The notes under the pieces: model-generated | What the model was told of the DNA's origin: nothing | The model's input: only the letters and a program-made list of their open reading frames with translations | The model's database searches: none | Program-made: the position numbers and the translations under genes | Assembly: GCF_000715015.1 (NCBI RefSeq) | Contig: NZ_JMIW01000002.1 | Coordinates: 62,001-126,000, forward strand | Length of the DNA stretch: 64,000 bases | DNA from: Erythrobacter longus | GTDB lineage: Bacteria; Pseudomonadota; Alphaproteobacteria; Sphingomonadales; Sphingomonadaceae | Direction of reading: 5' to 3' | In this document: positions 16,865-25,386 of the stretch, piece by piece | Layout: the number at the start of each line of letters is the position of its first letter | Position numbering within the stretch: position 1 is the first letter of the stretch

Positions 16865-19636
16865 GTGTCAAAAGCGAACCCCCTTCCCCTTCCCGCGCTT
16901 CATGCCAGCCATTCTGGCAATTGGCTGCGTGCGTCCAATGGATCGACCGAGGCCGCGTCCAAGGGGGATGCGATTATGGCGGCGGCCGATACGCCGGTGC
17001 TTTTGCTCAATGCGCCCTTGGTGGCCAATCGGTTGGGGTATCCGGATTTATCAGGACTCGACCTGTTGGAGCTTTTTGCCTTTGTGCATCCGGCGCGTTT
17101 CTGTGTGCCGACACCGCGCGGGCTTGCCTCGGCGCTAGGGCTCGACGAACCGGCAAGCGATCAGGATGTGCCCGAATTTCTGCAAACCGCAGCGGGCGTT
17201 TTGGCAGAGGCGTGCGAGGACCCGGAGTGGTTTGAGCGGGCGGGCGCGTGGTCTTCGCTCCAGTCGTTAGAGCGGCTGCGCTGGCCATGGGCGCAGGTGC
17301 TAAAGCCGCATATCACGCGGCCCGAAAAGGCGGAAAAATGGCTGTTCTCGGCCCTGCCCGAATGGGAAGAAGCGGGAGAACGCGGCCCGCCCCGGCAGGT
17401 GGAACTGGTCCCGGCTGATGTGCTGGCAAAGCTGGATGAGCTGACCGGAGAGGGGTCAGAAAAACGCGAGGGACAGCGCAATTACGCGGGCGATGTGGCG
17501 AAGATATTTGCCCCGCGCGACAAACGCGAATTGCCGCATGTTGCGCTGGCGCAGGCGGGCACGGGGATTGGCAAGACGCTTGGCTATCTTGCGCCCTCCT
17601 CGCTGTGGGCGGCGCAGTCGGGCGGGACGGTCTGGGTGTCGACCTTTACCAAGAATTTGCAGCGGCAATTGCGCGCGGAATCGAGGCGGGCCTGGCCAGT
17701 GAAGCGACCCGATGGCACCCCGCCCGTGGTGGTGCGAAAGGGGCGCGAGAATTACCTGTGCCTGCTAAACCTCGAAGACGCTCTCCAAGGCGGTTTTGCA
17801 GGGCGTCCCGCGATCCTGGCGCAGCTTGTCGCGCGCTGGGCGAGCTTTACCCGCGACGGCGATATGATCGGTGGCGACCTGCCCGGATGGCTCGGCACGC
17901 TGTTCCGCAAACGCGGGATTGCCGCGCTTACCGACCAACGCGGTGAGTGCATTTATGCAGGCTGCCCGCATTATCGAAAGTGCTTTATCGAACGCGCGGC
18001 CAGAGACAGCGCGCAAGCCGATCTGGTGATTGCCAACCACGCTCTGGTGATGGTCAATGCAGCGCGCGGCCGCGATCATGCACAACGCCCCACCCGCGTG
18101 ATTTTCGATGAGGGACACCATGTGTTCGAGGCGGCGGACTCCACATTCGCCGCGACCATTTCGGGCCAGGAAGCGATTGAACTCAGGCGCTGGATCCTCG
18201 GGCCAGAACGCAAGAACCGCGGACGCAGGCGCGGGCTTTCGGCCCGGCTTGCCGATATCGCTTCCTATGACGAGGAAGGCGGCGAGGCGATTGATCTGGC
18301 TTGTGAAAACGCGAGCGCCCTGCCCGGTGAAGGCTGGCTCCAGCGCCTCAACGAAAACGAACCGTCCGGCCCCATCGAAACGCTTCTGTCGGCGGTGCGC
18401 ACCGTGACCTATGCCCGCGATGAAACGGGACAGGAGGCAGGATATGGTATCGAAACAGAAGCTTCGGGCTTGCCGGGCGAAGTGATCGAGGCGGTAAATT
18501 TGGCGGCAGATGCGCTTGCCAGTACTCGCACACCCCTGATGAAATTGGGCGCGCGGCTTGAGGCGATTATGGCGGACCCGCCCGATTGGCTTGATGGACA
18601 AGGCAGAGCGCGGATCGAAGGGGCGCGGTTCTCGCTTGCGTGGCGGGTTGATCTATTGGCTGCATGGGAATCGCTTCTGGTGCGCCTTGGTGGACCTGCT
18701 GACCCCGAATTTGTCGATTGGCTTGCGGTGGACCGGTCCGACGCGCGGGAATTTGATGTGGCGATCCACCGCCGCTGGCTCGACCCGATGAAGCCCTTTG
18801 CCAAGGTCGTACTGGAGCCTGCACACGGCGTGATGCTGACCAGTGCAACGCTTACTGACCGCATCGACAGCGAGGCGGGCGATCCTTGGGAAAGTGCAAT
18901 CGCAAGATCAGGCGCGGCACATATCGAAAGCCAGCCGCTGCTCACCCAGGCGAGCAGCCCGTTCGATTATGCAACCCGCGCCGAGGTCCTTATCGTTACC
19001 GACGTGAAGAAAGGCGACCTGCCGGGCTTGGCGGGCGCATACGCGCGCCTGATCGAGGCAAGCGAGGGCGGCGTCCTTGGCCTGTTCACGGCCATCCGCC
19101 GGATGCGCGCGGTCCATGGCCGGATTGCCGACCGTCTGGCGCGCGAAGGTCTGCCGATATACGCGCAGCACGTGGACCCCATCGATACGGGCACTTTGGT
19201 GGATATTTTCCGCGATGATCCAAAAGCCAGCCTGCTTGGCACCGATGCGCTGCGCGACGGGGTGGATGTGCCCGGACGAAGCTTGCGCTGCGTGGTGCTG
19301 GAAGCGGTTCCATGGCCCCGCCCCGATATCCTCCACAAGGCACGCCGCGCGGCGGGCGGCGGCAGCAAGCATGACGATCGCATCATCCGCGCAAAGCTTG
19401 CCCAAGCCTTTGGCCGCCTGATCCGTAATAAGGATGACGCAGGCCATTTCGTTGTGCTCTCCTCCGCTTTCCCCTCCCGCCTGCTCTCCGCTTTCCCCGA
19501 AGGGACCATGGTGCGCCGGGTGACATTGGACGAAGCGCTAGAGCGGGTCAAAAGCGGCTTCATCGGCGAAGACCCACCAAAAGCCGATCAAACTGCTGGT
19601 ATGTTGGACGATCAATTGCCAGATACATTCGCATGA
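16865..19636 (+). CDS. DinG/XPD-type ATP-dependent DNA helicase
   Basis: A superfamily 2 helicase with an iron-sulfur cluster, likely unwinding DNA during repair or resolving R-loops. The protein is about 923 residues. It has Walker A AQAGTGIGKT, the DEGHH box in RVIFDEGHH, and four Cys for the 4Fe-4S cluster (NYLCLL, and RGECIYAGCPHYRKC in order). The C-terminal helicase motif VDVPGRSLRCVVLEAVPWPRP follows. Residues VSKANPLPLPALHASHSGNW occur at the start, so GTG 16865 is chosen; TTG 16814 and ATG 16976 are alternatives. It is longer than E. coli DinG by a large N-terminal region. Confidence 0.85.
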   Translation: MSKANPLPLPALHASHSGNWLRASNGSTEAASKGDAIMAAADTPVLLLNAPLVANRLGYPDLSGLDLLELFAFVHPARFCVPTPRGLASALGLDEPASDQDVPEFLQTAAGVLAEACEDPEWFERAGAWSSLQSLERLRWPWAQVLKPHITRPEKAEKWLFSALPEWEEAGERGPPRQVELVPADVLAKLDELTGEGSEKREGQRNYAGDVAKIFAPRDKRELPHVALAQAGTGIGKTLGYLAPSSLWAAQSGGTVWVSTFTKNLQRQLRAESRRAWPVKRPDGTPPVVVRKGRENYLCLLNLEDALQGGFAGRPAILAQLVARWASFTRDGDMIGGDLPGWLGTLFRKRGIAALTDQRGECIYAGCPHYRKCFIERAARDSAQADLVIANHALVMVNAARGRDHAQRPTRVIFDEGHHVFEAADSTFAATISGQEAIELRRWILGPERKNRGRRRGLSARLADIASYDEEGGEAIDLACENASALPGEGWLQRLNENEPSGPIETLLSAVRTVTYARDETGQEAGYGIETEASGLPGEVIEAVNLAADALASTRTPLMKLGARLEAIMADPPDWLDGQGRARIEGARFSLAWRVDLLAAWESLLVRLGGPADPEFVDWLAVDRSDAREFDVAIHRRWLDPMKPFAKVVLEPAHGVMLTSATLTDRIDSEAGDPWESAIARSGAAHIESQPLLTQASSPFDYATRAEVLIVTDVKKGDLPGLAGAYARLIEASEGGVLGLFTAIRRMRAVHGRIADRLAREGLPIYAQHVDPIDTGTLVDIFRDDPKASLLGTDALRDGVDVPGRSLRCVVLEAVPWPRPDILHKARRAAGGGSKHDDRIIRAKLAQAFGRLIRNKDDAGHFVVLSSAFPSRLLSAFPEGTMVRRVTLDEALERVKSGFIGEDPPKADQTAGMLDDQLPDTFA

Positions 19637-19649
19637 CGAGGCGGGGCAA

Positions 19650-20738
19650 ATGATCGAACAGTGGGACTACCTCATCCGGCTGATTTCTATCGGCAGCGGT
19701 TTGACGCTGATTGCGATGGTGGTTGCCAGCGAAGTGCGCCTTGCGATCCGTGTGCCATTGATCGGGATGCTTGTGGGGTCGGTTGGCTATATGCTTAACA
19801 GTTCGCTTATGACCACTCGCGGACCCATGAGCCCATGGGTTGATTTTATCGCGCTTTCCACGCCGTTCTGGATTTGGCTGTTTGGCCGCCGACTGTTTGA
19901 GCGCGAACCTGAGCGTCGGATCATCCTGGTTGCAGCCGCCTTGATGGTGCTTGGGTGGTTCTTGTCAAATTTCGTCCCCATCGCAGGTGTCACAGGCTTT
20001 CTCGTCCTGCACACGGTCGCCCTGTTGCTTGTCGCGGACCTTGTGCGGGTCGGCATATTCGAGCGCGATGACGACCTGATTGAGGAACGCCGCATGGTGC
20101 GCCTCTGGTTGCCTTTGCTGGTGGCCTTGCAGGCAGGGCAGATCTTGATGATCGAGATGCTTGAGCTGATATCTATCGTCGACAGCCGACAGCCGGTTGT
20201 TTCGGTCGTAAACTCCTTTGTAATTCTCGTTATAATGCTGTTTGCAAGCATCACCTTGTTCCGCACCAACCGCGATCTCTTGCCGGCACAAGGAGAAGAA
20301 GAGCCCGCCAATCCGGACAAGGAGCTGATCCCTGATCTGGATTTGTCGCCTTCTGAAAAAGTGCTCCATGACAAGTTGACCACTGCGATGGAGGACGGCG
20401 CTTACACAGCCCCCGGCCTGACGATTGCGGCACTCGCCGATCAACTTGACACCCCCGCCCATCGCCTGCGCGCGCTCATCAACAGCCGCCTTGGGCACCG
20501 CAATTTTAGCGCATTTCTGAACCGTTACAGGATTGCAGAGGCGCAGCGGATGCTGTCCTCAAGCGAGCATGTCGATTTGCCAGTCCTCACTATCGCGATG
20601 GATTTGGGTTACAATTCGCTGCCCCCCTTCAACCGCGCCTTTCGCGAGCTAACCGGTTCAACGCCAAGCGAATATCGCAGGCGAGCCTTTGTTGAAGAGC
20701 CGCTTGAGCCAGAAGCGATTGCAGCTGATCAAAACTGA
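19650..20738 (+). CDS. Membrane-anchored AraC-family regulator
   Basis: The first ~215 residues hold about six or seven membrane segments (for example LIAMVVASEVRL, IILVAAALMVLGWFLS and SVVNSFVILVIMLFASITLF). The C-terminal ~100 residues are an AraC-type double helix-turn-helix with LTIAALADQLDTPAHRLRALIN and the signature LTIAMDLGYNSLPPFNRAFRELTGSTPSEYRRR (split). A membrane-bound AraC protein would sense an envelope or lipid signal directly. It sits 13 bases after the helicase and about 107 bases before the desaturase gene, a plausible target. Confidence 0.8.
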   Translation: MIEQWDYLIRLISIGSGLTLIAMVVASEVRLAIRVPLIGMLVGSVGYMLNSSLMTTRGPMSPWVDFIALSTPFWIWLFGRRLFEREPERRIILVAAALMVLGWFLSNFVPIAGVTGFLVLHTVALLLVADLVRVGIFERDDDLIEERRMVRLWLPLLVALQAGQILMIEMLELISIVDSRQPVVSVVNSFVILVIMLFASITLFRTNRDLLPAQGEEEPANPDKELIPDLDLSPSEKVLHDKLTTAMEDGAYTAPGLTIAALADQLDTPAHRLRALINSRLGHRNFSAFLNRYRIAEAQRMLSSSEHVDLPVLTIAMDLGYNSLPPFNRAFRELTGSTPSEYRRRAFVEEPLEPEAIAADQN

Positions 20739-20845
20739 AAAGAGCGGCTCAATTTTGAAAATGAACGGCATTTTGCAAAGTTGCTAAGACGCTGGCGACA
20801 AACCGGTCCACACCAAGGGCACACCAATTTGATGGAGCCCACGAC

Positions 20846-21817
20846 ATGACGCCTGCCGATGCCATTCAAGACACCGCCTCGCTTGACACCGCCTCGCTTG
20901 ACACCGGCTCGCTCGACTATGCGATCGCGCAGGTAGGGCAGCATTTTGCAAATGTGCTGTATTTTGATCTTGGGCGCTATCTGATCGCGGCAGGGGCGCT
21001 CACAGTGTTCCTGCTGGTCTTTCGAAGCTGGTCGGACGCGCGGCGAATTCAAACAAAGCGCAAGGCATCTCGCCGCGATTACATCCGCGAAGTGCTCTCA
21101 TCGTTTCGCACGGTTATCGTGTTTGCCTTTGTCACATTGGCGACGCTTGTTGGCCGCGAAATCGGCGTGATTGAGGTAAAGCTCGACAGCGCCCCGGTGC
21201 TTACCGTGGCGTGGCAATTTGCCTTGATCGTCTTGGTTCACGATGCCTATTTCTATTGGATTCACCGCGCCATGCACACCAAGGCGCTGTTCAAGATTGC
21301 CCACCTTCACCACCACAAATCGCGCACGCCCACGCCGTGGACGGCTTATAGTTTCGCGACAGTAGAAGCCGTGGTGGAGGCCGCATTCATGCCGGTCTTC
21401 CTCGTCATCACCAGCCTTCTGGGGCTGCAATATGCAGGGTTGGCGCTGCTGTTTTTCCTGTGGCACATGATTATCCGCAATGTGATGGCCCATGCTGGCA
21501 GCGAGCTGTTCCCGGCTGGCTGGGTGGACAACCGCTGGACCAGCTGGATCAGCACCACCACGCACCATGATCTGCACCATTCGTCGGGCCATAATTACGG
21601 GTTCTACTTCACATTCTGGGACCGGATGATGGGCACAGAGCACCCGCGCTACGCCGAGGAATTTCGCAGACACGCAAAGCCCCTTTTTGGCGGCAAGCGT
21701 TTCCCACAATTCTCGCGGGCCAAGGCTGAAAATATCAGCATTATCCTCGCGGCGATGCTTGCCGCGGCGACCACGGTGCACGGCTGGCTGATCGCGGTCG
21801 ATCCCGGCTTTATCTGA
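20846..21817 (+). CDS. Sterol desaturase / fatty acid hydroxylase family protein
   Basis: A membrane di-iron enzyme of the fatty acid hydroxylase superfamily. The histidine boxes are visible: HDAYFYWIHRAMH, HLHHHKS and HHDLHHSSGHNYGFYF then GTEH. About four membrane segments flank them. The substrate cannot be told from sequence; relatives modify sterols, carotenoids or fatty acyl chains. The N-terminus contains a 15-bp tandem repeat giving DTASL DTASL DTGSL. ATG 20846 follows GGAG. Confidence 0.8.
   Translation: MTPADAIQDTASLDTASLDTGSLDYAIAQVGQHFANVLYFDLGRYLIAAGALTVFLLVFRSWSDARRIQTKRKASRRDYIREVLSSFRTVIVFAFVTLATLVGREIGVIEVKLDSAPVLTVAWQFALIVLVHDAYFYWIHRAMHTKALFKIAHLHHHKSRTPTPWTAYSFATVEAVVEAAFMPVFLVITSLLGLQYAGLALLFFLWHMIIRNVMAHAGSELFPAGWVDNRWTSWISTTTHHDLHHSSGHNYGFYFTFWDRMMGTEHPRYAEEFRRHAKPLFGGKRFPQFSRAKAENISIILAAMLAAATTVHGWLIAVDPGFI
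20870..20914. repeat. 15-bp tandem repeat in the desaturase N-terminus
   Basis: Three copies of GACACCGCCTCGCTT (20870-20884, 20885-20899, 20900-20914), the third with two changes. They encode three DTASL-like pentapeptides directly before the first membrane segment, in a region that should tolerate length change. Confidence 0.88.
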
Positions 21818-22024
21818 CCGCCACCCACTTACTTTGAAATTGGCTTTGCAGGTTCGGGGTACTCCTCGTGCCCGGACCTTGCACGCGGCAGTCTCCACGA
21901 CAACGCCCTTCCCCAGCGGCCAAACACCGATGGGCGCAAAGTGTGAGACTGCCGCATTCCATTTGCTTTCAAGTCATGGCATGGGAGCACAATCACTTCG
22001 CCGACATGCTTTGGGGACTGCCAC

Positions 22025-22555
22025 TTGGCCAAATTATTGGGAATCCTGCGCCACGCAAAATCCGATTGGAGCGACGGGGCCAGCCGCGATTTTGACCGCG
22101 GTTTGAACGAGCGCGGGCAAAAAGGCGCGGTCGTGATGGGCGACCATATCCGCGAAGACGGGCAAGTCTGGGACAAAGTCATCGCCAGCCCCGCACAGCG
22201 CGTAAAAGCCACCTTCGAAGTCGGCCTTCCTGAAATGGGAGTAACCTTTGATGACCGGCTGTATCTGGCCAGTCCCGATACGATCTTTGAGGTTGTGCAC
22301 GAGCATGGGGGCGACGCAGACGCGGTCCTGATTTCGGGTCACAATCCGGGGCTTTATGAAACGATCCTTGAGCTGGTTTCGCCGGCGCAGGAAAACGATT
22401 TGTTCAAAGAGCTTATCATCAAATTTCCGACCGGGTCATTTGCCATTCTTGAATGCAATATCGACAGCTGGGCTGATCTTAGAAAGTTCACCGGCAAGCT
22501 GGTTCATTTCAAACGGCCACGCGACCTTGATCCGGCGCTTGGTCCTGGCGCGTAA
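22025..22555 (+). CDS. SixA-like histidine phosphatase
   Basis: The 176-residue protein has the RHG-type active site LRHAKSDW and the second His in SGHNPGLYE, matching the SixA branch, which dephosphorylates phosphohistidine or small phosphate esters. The physiological substrate is not shown. The start is TTG 22025 with GGGGA upstream; no in-frame ATG is nearer. It is convergent with soxR, with only two bases between the stops. Confidence 0.85.
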   Translation: MAKLLGILRHAKSDWSDGASRDFDRGLNERGQKGAVVMGDHIREDGQVWDKVIASPAQRVKATFEVGLPEMGVTFDDRLYLASPDTIFEVVHEHGGDADAVLISGHNPGLYETILELVSPAQENDLFKELIIKFPTGSFAILECNIDSWADLRKFTGKLVHFKRPRDLDPALGPGA

Positions 22556-22557
22556 GG

Positions 22558-23082
22558 CTATTCGCTCACTGCCAGCCCCGCTTCTAAAGCCTCTGAAAGA
22601 ACTTGCCTTGGCCCCGGCCCGTCTGCGCCAAGCTTATCCTCCGGATTATAAATCGCGCATTTTTCCAGGCTAAGGCAGCCGCAGCCGATACATCCATCAA
22701 GCCTGTCGCGGGTGCGTTCAAGCGCGGCGATACGCGCATCGATTGAAGCACGAACGGCTTTGCTGATCCGGCGCCAATCCTTGGCTGTGGGCGTACGGCC
22801 ATGGGGCAGATCGCGCATGACCCACTGTATCTGGGCAAGGCTCAACCCCAGTTTTTGCGCAATCAGAATAAAGCTCACCCGGCGTATATCGGACCGCAAA
22901 AAACGCCGCTGATTGCCGCCTGTGCGGATCGGCTCAAGCAGCCCTTTATCCTCGTAAAAGCGGATCGCAGAGACGCTTTGCCCTGTGCGGCGAGAGATTT
23001 CTCCGATGGGGATGAGGTCCTTATGAGACAGCGGGCGATGCGAAGGCGAGCGTGTCGGGGGTGTCGGGGGTGTTTTGGCCAT
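22558..23082 (-). CDS. soxR: Redox-sensitive transcriptional activator SoxR
   Basis: SoxR is a MerR-family regulator whose 2Fe-2S cluster is oxidised by redox-cycling compounds. The 174-residue protein has the MerR DNA-binding N-terminus IGEISRRTGQSVSAIRFYEDKGLL (two blocks) and the cluster motif CIGCGCLSLEKC (Cys-x2-Cys-x-Cys-x5-Cys). Residues about 1-25 are a Pro/Thr/Ser-rich extension not needed for the fold. The start ATG 23082 is chosen over TTG 23103. A SoxR box lies upstream, shared with the divergent VOC gene. Confidence 0.93.
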   Translation of the reverse strand: MAKTPPTPPTRSPSHRPLSHKDLIPIGEISRRTGQSVSAIRFYEDKGLLEPIRTGGNQRRFLRSDIRRVSFILIAQKLGLSLAQIQWVMRDLPHGRTPTAKDWRRISKAVRASIDARIAALERTRDRLDGCIGCGCLSLEKCAIYNPEDKLGADGPGPRQVLSEALEAGLAVSE

Positions 23083-23106
23083 AACCCTCGATAGCGCATT
23101 CAAAGC

Positions 23107-23137
23107 TTGACCTCAACTTAGGTTGAGCTTGCACAGT
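23107..23137 (+). promoter_or_regulatory. SoxR box in the soxR-VOC intergenic region
   Basis: TTGACC (23107-23112), the -35 element of a SoxR promoter, overlaps a 16-bp palindrome CTCAACTTAGGTTGAG at 23112-23127. This is the arrangement of the E. coli soxS operator (TTGACCTCAA..TTGAGG). A -10 hexamer 19 bases after the -35, near 23132-23137, is poor. The site lies 25-45 bases upstream of soxR and about 68 bases upstream of the VOC gene. Confidence 0.8.
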
Positions 23138-23194
23138 AGTCCTACTTAGTGATTCGAACACGGGTCACTGTGCCTGAATAAAGGAGTAAAACCA

Positions 23195-23599
23195 ATGGCT
23201 TTAGGACGAATTGAGCACGCAAACCTGACAGTCACCAACCCGGAGCGAAGCGCGAAACTTTTCCAGGAAATGCTGGGTTGGGAGGAACGCTGGCGCGGAA
23301 AATCGCAATTGGGCGGCGACACGATCCATGTGGGAGAGCCGCGAAATGGAGCGACCTATCTGGCGCTCTATACCAATGAAGAGGTGCGGGCGGATGAGGG
23401 GAGACGCTATTCAAAAGGGCAGCCGCTGAACCATGTGGGTCTGCTGGTCGATGATCTGGATGCAGCCGAAAAGGTGGTCACAAGCGCGGGGCTCAAGCCA
23501 TTTGGTCATGACGATTATGAGCCGGGTAAGCGGTTCTATTTCTTCGACTGGGACGGGATCGAATTTGAAGTCGTCAGCTATGCGGGAGACGCGTCATGA
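23195..23599 (+). CDS. VOC-family protein (glyoxalase/dioxygenase fold)
   Basis: A 134-residue single VOC domain with IEHANLTVTNPERS, GWEERW, LNHVGLLVDDLDAAE and FYFFDWDGIEFEVV, the repeated beta-alpha-beta-beta-beta pattern and metal-binding His/Glu positions. The reaction cannot be fixed; candidates are a glyoxalase, a dioxygenase or resistance to redox-active compounds. It has a good ribosome site AAAGGAG. It is divergent from soxR and shares the SoxR box, so oxidant-inducible expression is likely. Confidence 0.85.
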   Translation: MALGRIEHANLTVTNPERSAKLFQEMLGWEERWRGKSQLGGDTIHVGEPRNGATYLALYTNEEVRADEGRRYSKGQPLNHVGLLVDDLDAAEKVVTSAGLKPFGHDDYEPGKRFYFFDWDGIEFEVVSYAGDAS

Positions 23600-23657
23600 A
23601 CGAGATTATGCCGCGCGAGCCTCTATTCCCTGACCAACCAAAAAAGCGCGCTAAACC

Positions 23658-24290
23658 TCAGCGACGCGTCCCCCCGCCAACCCAGGGCTGGTCGGTCGCA
23701 TCAATCGTGATGGCCGCGTCCCATGGCTTGCAAAGGCTCTTCGCCTCGTCAGGTGCGCCCGACATCCACAGGCCATAATCATCGGGCGCAAGGATGACGG
23801 GCATGCGGCGGTGGACGCTCTCAACATCTGAGCCAGCGCTGTCGGTCATGACCATGGAGTAGCAGGTGCCGAACTCCTCGCTTTTGCGCCAAACACCAGC
23901 AGCGGCAAAGGTTTCGGCATCGGGCAGTGACAGCCAGGTGCGGGTCTTTGCCCCCTTTGCCCCTTGCGCCTCTGCCCATGCGGTAAGCGGGATCAGGCAC
24001 CGCCGCCGCTCAAACGAGGCGCGCCAGAAGAAGCCATCGAGCTTGTCTTGCCTCGCATTGTTGACGGGTTTGGGCTTCAAAGGCTGGCCGTTCTTGCCTT
24101 TCATCACGAGGGGGAAGCCCCAGCTCATGGTGCCCACCTGATATGCCCCTTCGGCATTCGCCGCGACGACCAATCCGGGATAGCCGGGGTAAACCTCTTC
24201 GCCAAAGTTCGCGCCTTTGACGGCATCTACTGCATCGAAGAGCCCTGCGATTTCATCGACGGTTTTGGTCATACGGTAGAGGTTGCACAT
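23658..24290 (-). CDS. SRAP-domain (YedK/HMCES-like) abasic-site protein
   Basis: SRAP proteins crosslink to abasic sites in single-stranded DNA through Cys2 and shield them. The 210-residue protein starts MCNLYRMTKT, giving the catalytic Cys after Met removal, has PVNNARQDK with conserved Asn and ESVHRRMPVIL with the conserved His, and RRRCLIPLTAWAEAQ with Glu. It starts 15 bases after ubiA and is probably in the same transcript. No LexA-type box is seen. Confidence 0.88.
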   Translation of the reverse strand: MCNLYRMTKTVDEIAGLFDAVDAVKGANFGEEVYPGYPGLVVAANAEGAYQVGTMSWGFPLVMKGKNGQPLKPKPVNNARQDKLDGFFWRASFERRRCLIPLTAWAEAQGAKGAKTRTWLSLPDAETFAAAGVWRKSEEFGTCYSMVMTDSAGSDVESVHRRMPVILAPDDYGLWMSGAPDEAKSLCKPWDAAITIDATDQPWVGGGTRR

Positions 24291-24305
24291 CGCTTACGCC
24301 CCCCT

Positions 24306-25226
24306 TCAAGCGCCCGCGTTGCCAACCACAAAGCACGCGGCCGCCATCAATGCGCCTGCCATGCGGTTGGAGCGGAACCGTGCAAGCGGGTTGTCTGGAT
24401 CATTTGGATCAAGCGTAGAGACTTGCCACAGGAGGTGCCCCGCGACCGGCAACAGCGCCAAGAGGGCGAAAACATCAGGGCGATAAAGCCAGATGCCCAG
24501 CCCCCAAAAGCTAATGGTCGCAGCATAAAACGCAGCCACTCCGGCGTGCACATTCTTACCCATGCGAAGGGCGCTGGACCTGATCCCGACAAGCGCATCA
24601 TCCTCGCGGTCTTGCAGGGCGTAGATGGTGTCGTAACCGATGACCCAGCAAATGCAGCCCGCATAAAGCGCAGCCAGCGCGTCCCAATTGTCAAAGCGCA
24701 GCTCAGTCCAACCGACCAGCAGCCCCCAATTGAACACCATGCCAAGCCAGGCTTGCGGCCACCAGGTGATGCGCTTCATAAAGGGATAGGCAGCGACCAG
24801 AGCAAGGCTGGCCAGTGCAACCACTTGCGCGGTCAGGCGCAGTTGGAGCAGCACCACAAGCCCGATGAGGCACAGGAATACCAGCCAGCCCCAAGCGAGC
24901 TTTTTGGACACACGCCCGCTTGCAACAGGACGCAGAGCCGTTCGCGCAACACTCGCATCAAGCTTCGCATCGACGATATCGTTGTAAACGCACCCCGCCC
25001 CGCGCATCGCAATCGCGCCCAGCAAGAGCCAGCCGAGCAGCGCAAATTGCGGACCGGCCCCGGCGAGCCACACGCCAAAAACGCAGGGCCAGAACAATAG
25101 CCACCACCCGATCGGGCGATCAAACCGGGCAAGCTGCGCCAGGTCACGCGGCAATTGCGGGAGCCGCGCGATCAGGCCGCGATGCTCGCTGTCTGGAACA
25201 ATGTCGGGAGAGTTCGTGTCGTTCAC
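24306..25226 (-). CDS. ubiA: 4-hydroxybenzoate polyprenyltransferase UbiA
   Basis: UbiA prenylates 4-hydroxybenzoate in ubiquinone synthesis. The 306-residue membrane protein has the two Asp-rich motifs NDIVDAKLDASVARTALRP and DTIYALQDREDD that bind polyprenyl diphosphate through Mg2+, and about eight or nine membrane segments. The start is GTG 25226; a 41-codon upstream ORF ends in TGA overlapping this GTG, so translation may be coupled. Confidence 0.92.
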   Translation of the reverse strand: MNDTNSPDIVPDSEHRGLIARLPQLPRDLAQLARFDRPIGWWLLFWPCVFGVWLAGAGPQFALLGWLLLGAIAMRGAGCVYNDIVDAKLDASVARTALRPVASGRVSKKLAWGWLVFLCLIGLVVLLQLRLTAQVVALASLALVAAYPFMKRITWWPQAWLGMVFNWGLLVGWTELRFDNWDALAALYAGCICWVIGYDTIYALQDREDDALVGIRSSALRMGKNVHAGVAAFYAATISFWGLGIWLYRPDVFALLALLPVAGHLLWQVSTLDPNDPDNPLARFRSNRMAGALMAAACFVVGNAGA

Positions 25227-25348
25227 GGACGTACGATGCCCCCTGAACTCTTGTTATTCTTGCCCTTGCTGCCCCCGCTTCTGGTCTGTTTTCCAAACCG
25301 GCGCAGAAGCCCAACAACAATCCAAATCTTGCGAATGCGCGCTATCAT
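25223..25348 (-). CDS. Small 41-residue basic protein upstream of ubiA
   Basis: ATG 25348 opens a 41-codon frame (MIARIRKIWIVVGLLRRFGK, then QTRSGGSKGKNNKSSGGIVRP) with a GGGGGAAG ribosome-site-like stretch upstream. The stop TGA overlaps the ubiA start in GTGA. The N-terminus is a short hydrophobic helix flanked by Arg/Lys, followed by a Gly/Lys/Ser-rich tail. Its tight coupling suggests a real gene or a leader controlling ubiA. I recognise no family. It is below usual gene-calling length. Confidence 0.5.
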   Translation of the reverse strand: MIARIRKIWIVVGLLRRFGKQTRSGGSKGKNNKSSGGIVRP

Positions 25349-25386
25349 CTCTTCCCCCTAGCCGCTCAAACGCTTAGGGAAAAGCC

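Noticed and set aside
23132-23137. A canonical -10 hexamer for the SoxR-type promoter.
   Set aside because: At the expected 19-base spacing the hexamer is poor, so only the -35 and operator are claimed.
23596-23778. A 60-codon frame starting in an ATGA overlap with the VOC gene stop.
   Set aside because: The start looks coupled, but two thirds of the frame lie antisense to the SRAP gene and the product has no fold-like pattern. It remains a weak possibility.
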